Source of the DNA: an uncultured Candidatus Altimarinota bacterium
Lineage (GTDB): Bacteria; Patescibacteriota; Gracilibacteria; BD1-5; UBA6164
Assembly (NCBI GenBank): GCA_937931775.1
Contig: CALHAQ010000006.1
Location: forward strand, 1-8,697
DNA length: 8,697 bases
Reading direction: 5' to 3'
Position numbers and translations under genes: made by a program. Numbering within the stretch: position 1 is the stretch's first letter; the number at the start of each line of letters is the position of its first letter. Shown here piece after piece: positions 7,330-8,697 of the stretch. The notes beneath the pieces were generated by a model. That model saw only the letters and a list, made by a program, of their open reading frames with translations. It searched no databases and was not told the origin of the DNA.

Positions 7330-7656
7330 ATGGCTAGAAAGAAAAGCTCAGATGCAGTAGCAAGAACTAAAGTTAATCAGGTTGTGACGAAGGTGTCTAC
7401 TTTCGCTGCACTTGATGAACGGGGAGCTGCAAGCTTCAAAAAAGCTCTTACTGCAAAAGCTGAAGAATTGGGGAAAACAGTCGCGATCTACGCGAGCTAT
7501 TTCTGGGCAGTAATACAGGCAAAGGGAGGACTTGTAAAAGAGAACCTTGCCAAAATTCTTTCAGGTGACGTGTTTGCGTTTGCCTGATGAACAATTCGTT
7601 TGAGTAATACTCTTACGATATCGACCGATCCCATCTGGGGTCGGTCTTTAAATTAA
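7330..7656 (+). CDS. Small basic Ala-rich protein, unknown function
   Basis: Read with UGA as glycine this is 108 residues. It starts MARKKSSDAVARTK, continues with helical Ala/Lys-rich segments, and has a hydrophobic aromatic stretch (about residues 53-64, with YASYFWAV) and a tail ending WGRSLN. Two adjacent UGA codons (7585-7590) follow DVFAFA; the standard code would stop there at 85 residues. The sequence is richer in G and C and uses more GC-ending codons than its neighbours, as highly expressed or foreign genes do. It has its own promoter, a long structured leader and a hairpin over its 3' end. The only usable ATG is 7330, since the ATG at 7320 meets a TAG after five codons. I recognise no family. 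The basic N-terminus would fit a nucleic-acid or ribosome-associated protein, but this is a guess. Confidence 0.75.
7623..7649 (+). terminator. GC-rich hairpin at the 3' end of the small gene
   Basis: A 10-bp stem (7623-7632 with 7637-7646, one T-G pair) encloses the loop ATCT and is followed by TTT and AAATT. It has the look of a rho-independent terminator with a short T-run. It lies within the table-25 reading frame of the small gene, whose TAA is at 7654-7656, so transcripts ending in the T-run might lack a stop codon. If the gene instead ended at the double UGA (7585-7590) the hairpin would be in an ordinary 3' position. Confidence 0.65.
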
Positions 7657-7696
7657 GATAAAATATATGTATCTTTTAAATTTCAGAAGATTTTTT

Positions 7697-7724
7697 TTGT
7701 TATTTTGATAGCTGGGAATATACT
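7697..7724 (+). promoter_or_regulatory. Promoter of the helicase gene, apparently leaderless
   Basis: TTGTTA (7697-7702), a 16-base spacer, then TATACT (7719-7724). Only six bases (7725-7730) separate the -10 from ATG 7731, so transcription should begin at or next to the A of the start codon. No Shine-Dalgarno could then exist on the mRNA. Confidence 0.5.
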
Positions 7725-7730
7725 AAAAAC

Positions 7731-8697
7731 ATGAATATAGAAAATTTTAAACAGACATACGATATGCTCAATTCAGAGCAAAGAGAAGCAGTCGAGACCT
7801 TAGATGGTCCCGTGATGGTTATTGCTGGTCCTGGAACAGGTAAGACGCAGATTATAGGTATGCGAACAGCGAATATTATCCTCAAGTCTGGGGTAGATCC
7901 TCAGAATATACTTATTACTACTTTTACTGAGGCTGGAGTGATAGCTATTAGAGAAAGACTTATATCCATGATAGGAAGCGATGCGTATAAAGTGCAAGTC
8001 TCTACAATTCATAGCTTTTCTCAGGATGTTATTAAAACATTTCCAGAAAAATTTACTCAAGAAAAACTCGATACTCCTATAGATGATATAGAAAGTATGG
8101 AGCTGATAAATTCTATTGTTACTGATCTGCTCAGTGGAACTAAACTTGAGTATCTCACGAGTTATGGAGATACGCTATTTTATGTACGACATATCAAATC
8201 TGCTATTAATAATCTTAAAAGAGAAGGGATTTCTCCAGAGAGTTTTAAAGCCTCTATCACAGAAGAAGCTGAAAAATCACTTGCTTGGCTTGAAGAAAAA
8301 AGAAATAATAAGAGAATTAAACGTATAGATAAGTATGAAAAAGAGCATGAAGAAAAGATAGGAAAACTCTCAGAACTTTTAGTCATATTTAGAATATATA
8401 ATGAGACTCTCAGAGAGAGGCATTTTTATGATTTCAATGATATGATTAATTTCGTACTTGAAAAATTTCAGGAGGATGAAACTCTCAGAGCACACTACGC
8501 TGAAACATATCAGTATATCATGCTGGATGAGTATCAAGATACGAATAATCCTCAGAATGAAATAATAAATCTGATTCTCTCATATGGAGATACGAGTAAT
8601 ATCATGGTAGTGGGAGATGATGATCAGTCTATATACAGATTTCAGGGAGCAAATATAGAAAATATGCTAGATTTCACGACTCAGTATAGTGACGCAA
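7731..8697 (+). CDS. UvrD/Rep-type superfamily 1 DNA helicase (N-terminal part)
   Basis: The first 322 residues of an ATP-dependent 3'-5' DNA helicase of the UvrD/PcrA/Rep group; the window ends inside the gene. After the Q-motif-like LNSEQREAV comes the Walker A GPGTGKT (33-39), motif Ia TTFTEAGVIAIRERL, an STIHSF motif, Walker B LDEYQDT (265-271) and motif III VGDDDQSIYRFQGA (starting at 294). Residues about 115-250 form the inserted helical domain 1B. Motif Ia has EAGV in place of the NKAA usual in PcrA and UvrD. This suggests a divergent subgroup, some members of which carry a C-terminal nuclease domain; the missing part would show this. There is no in-frame UGA so far, although about 15 glycines are encoded by GGN. 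Such enzymes act in excision repair, recombination and replication restart. The gene has its own promoter. Confidence 0.93.
   Translation, partial: MNIENFKQTYDMLNSEQREAVETLDGPVMVIAGPGTGKTQIIGMRTANIILKSGVDPQNILITTFTEAGVIAIRERLISMIGSDAYKVQVSTIHSFSQDVIKTFPEKFTQEKLDTPIDDIESMELINSIVTDLLSGTKLEYLTSYGDTLFYVRHIKSAINNLKREGISPESFKASITEEAEKSLAWLEEKRNNKRIKRIDKYEKEHEEKIGKLSELLVIFRIYNETLRERHFYDFNDMINFVLEKFQEDETLRAHYAETYQYIMLDEYQDTNNPQNEIINLILSYGDTSNIMVVGDDDQSIYRFQGANIENMLDFTTQYSDA

Noticed and set aside
1..8697. CRISPR array, insertion sequence or prophage elements
   Set aside because: No spaced direct repeats, terminal inverted repeats flanking a transposase, integrase or phage structural genes were seen.

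Overview
The window is AT-rich and fully coding on the + strand. It reads sensibly only if UGA is translated as glycine and only UAA and UAG are stops (translation table 25). Under the standard code, the glutamyl-tRNA synthetase, a 12-TM-type ArsB/NhaD transporter and a transglutaminase-like protein would each be broken into pieces. Under table 25 each is one intact protein, and many UGA codons fall on glycines conserved in the family, such as the G of the GluRS RGDE motif, the GG of the transporter signature and the G before the transglutaminase catalytic Cys. I count about 35 in-frame UGA codons in seven genes. This code is known from Gracilibacteria (BD1-5) and Absconditabacteria (SR1) of the Candidate Phyla Radiation. 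I cannot tell which of the two this is from the window alone.

Layout. Bases 1-282 hold the end of an upstream gene and a small two-helix membrane protein, resembling the YhdT/DUF997 type, followed by a strong terminator. A promoter near 378-405 then drives a probable three-gene unit: gltX (440-1915), a zinc-ribbon protein (1958-2350) and a membrane-anchored amphipathic protein (2358-2774). A 13-bp-stem terminator closes it. The ArsB/NhaD family transporter (2888-4420) stands alone, and its terminator hairpin overlaps the promoter of the next gene. Two genes for exported proteins follow: an unrecognised 262-residue protein (4493-5281) and a 583-residue transglutaminase-like protein (5401-7152) with an apparently complete Cys-His-Asp triad.

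The last part is the least explained. A promoter at 7186-7213 reads into a GC-rich leader of about 110 nt with mutually exclusive stems, then into a small basic, alanine-rich 108-residue protein (7330-7656) that I do not recognise. A GC-rich hairpin overlaps the 3' end of that gene, just before its table-25 stop. The window ends inside a UvrD/Rep-type helicase (7731 onward) whose promoter appears to place the transcript start on the ATG itself.

Functionally this is a mix: translation (gltX), ion/solute transport, two exported proteins that could act on the cell envelope or on a partner cell, and DNA repair. No insertion sequence, CRISPR array, tRNA or rRNA was seen. Shine-Dalgarno sequences are mostly absent, and recognisable promoters share a TTGnnn-N16-TATACT-like layout. 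The best candidate for something undescribed is the structured-leader small gene at 7186-7656.
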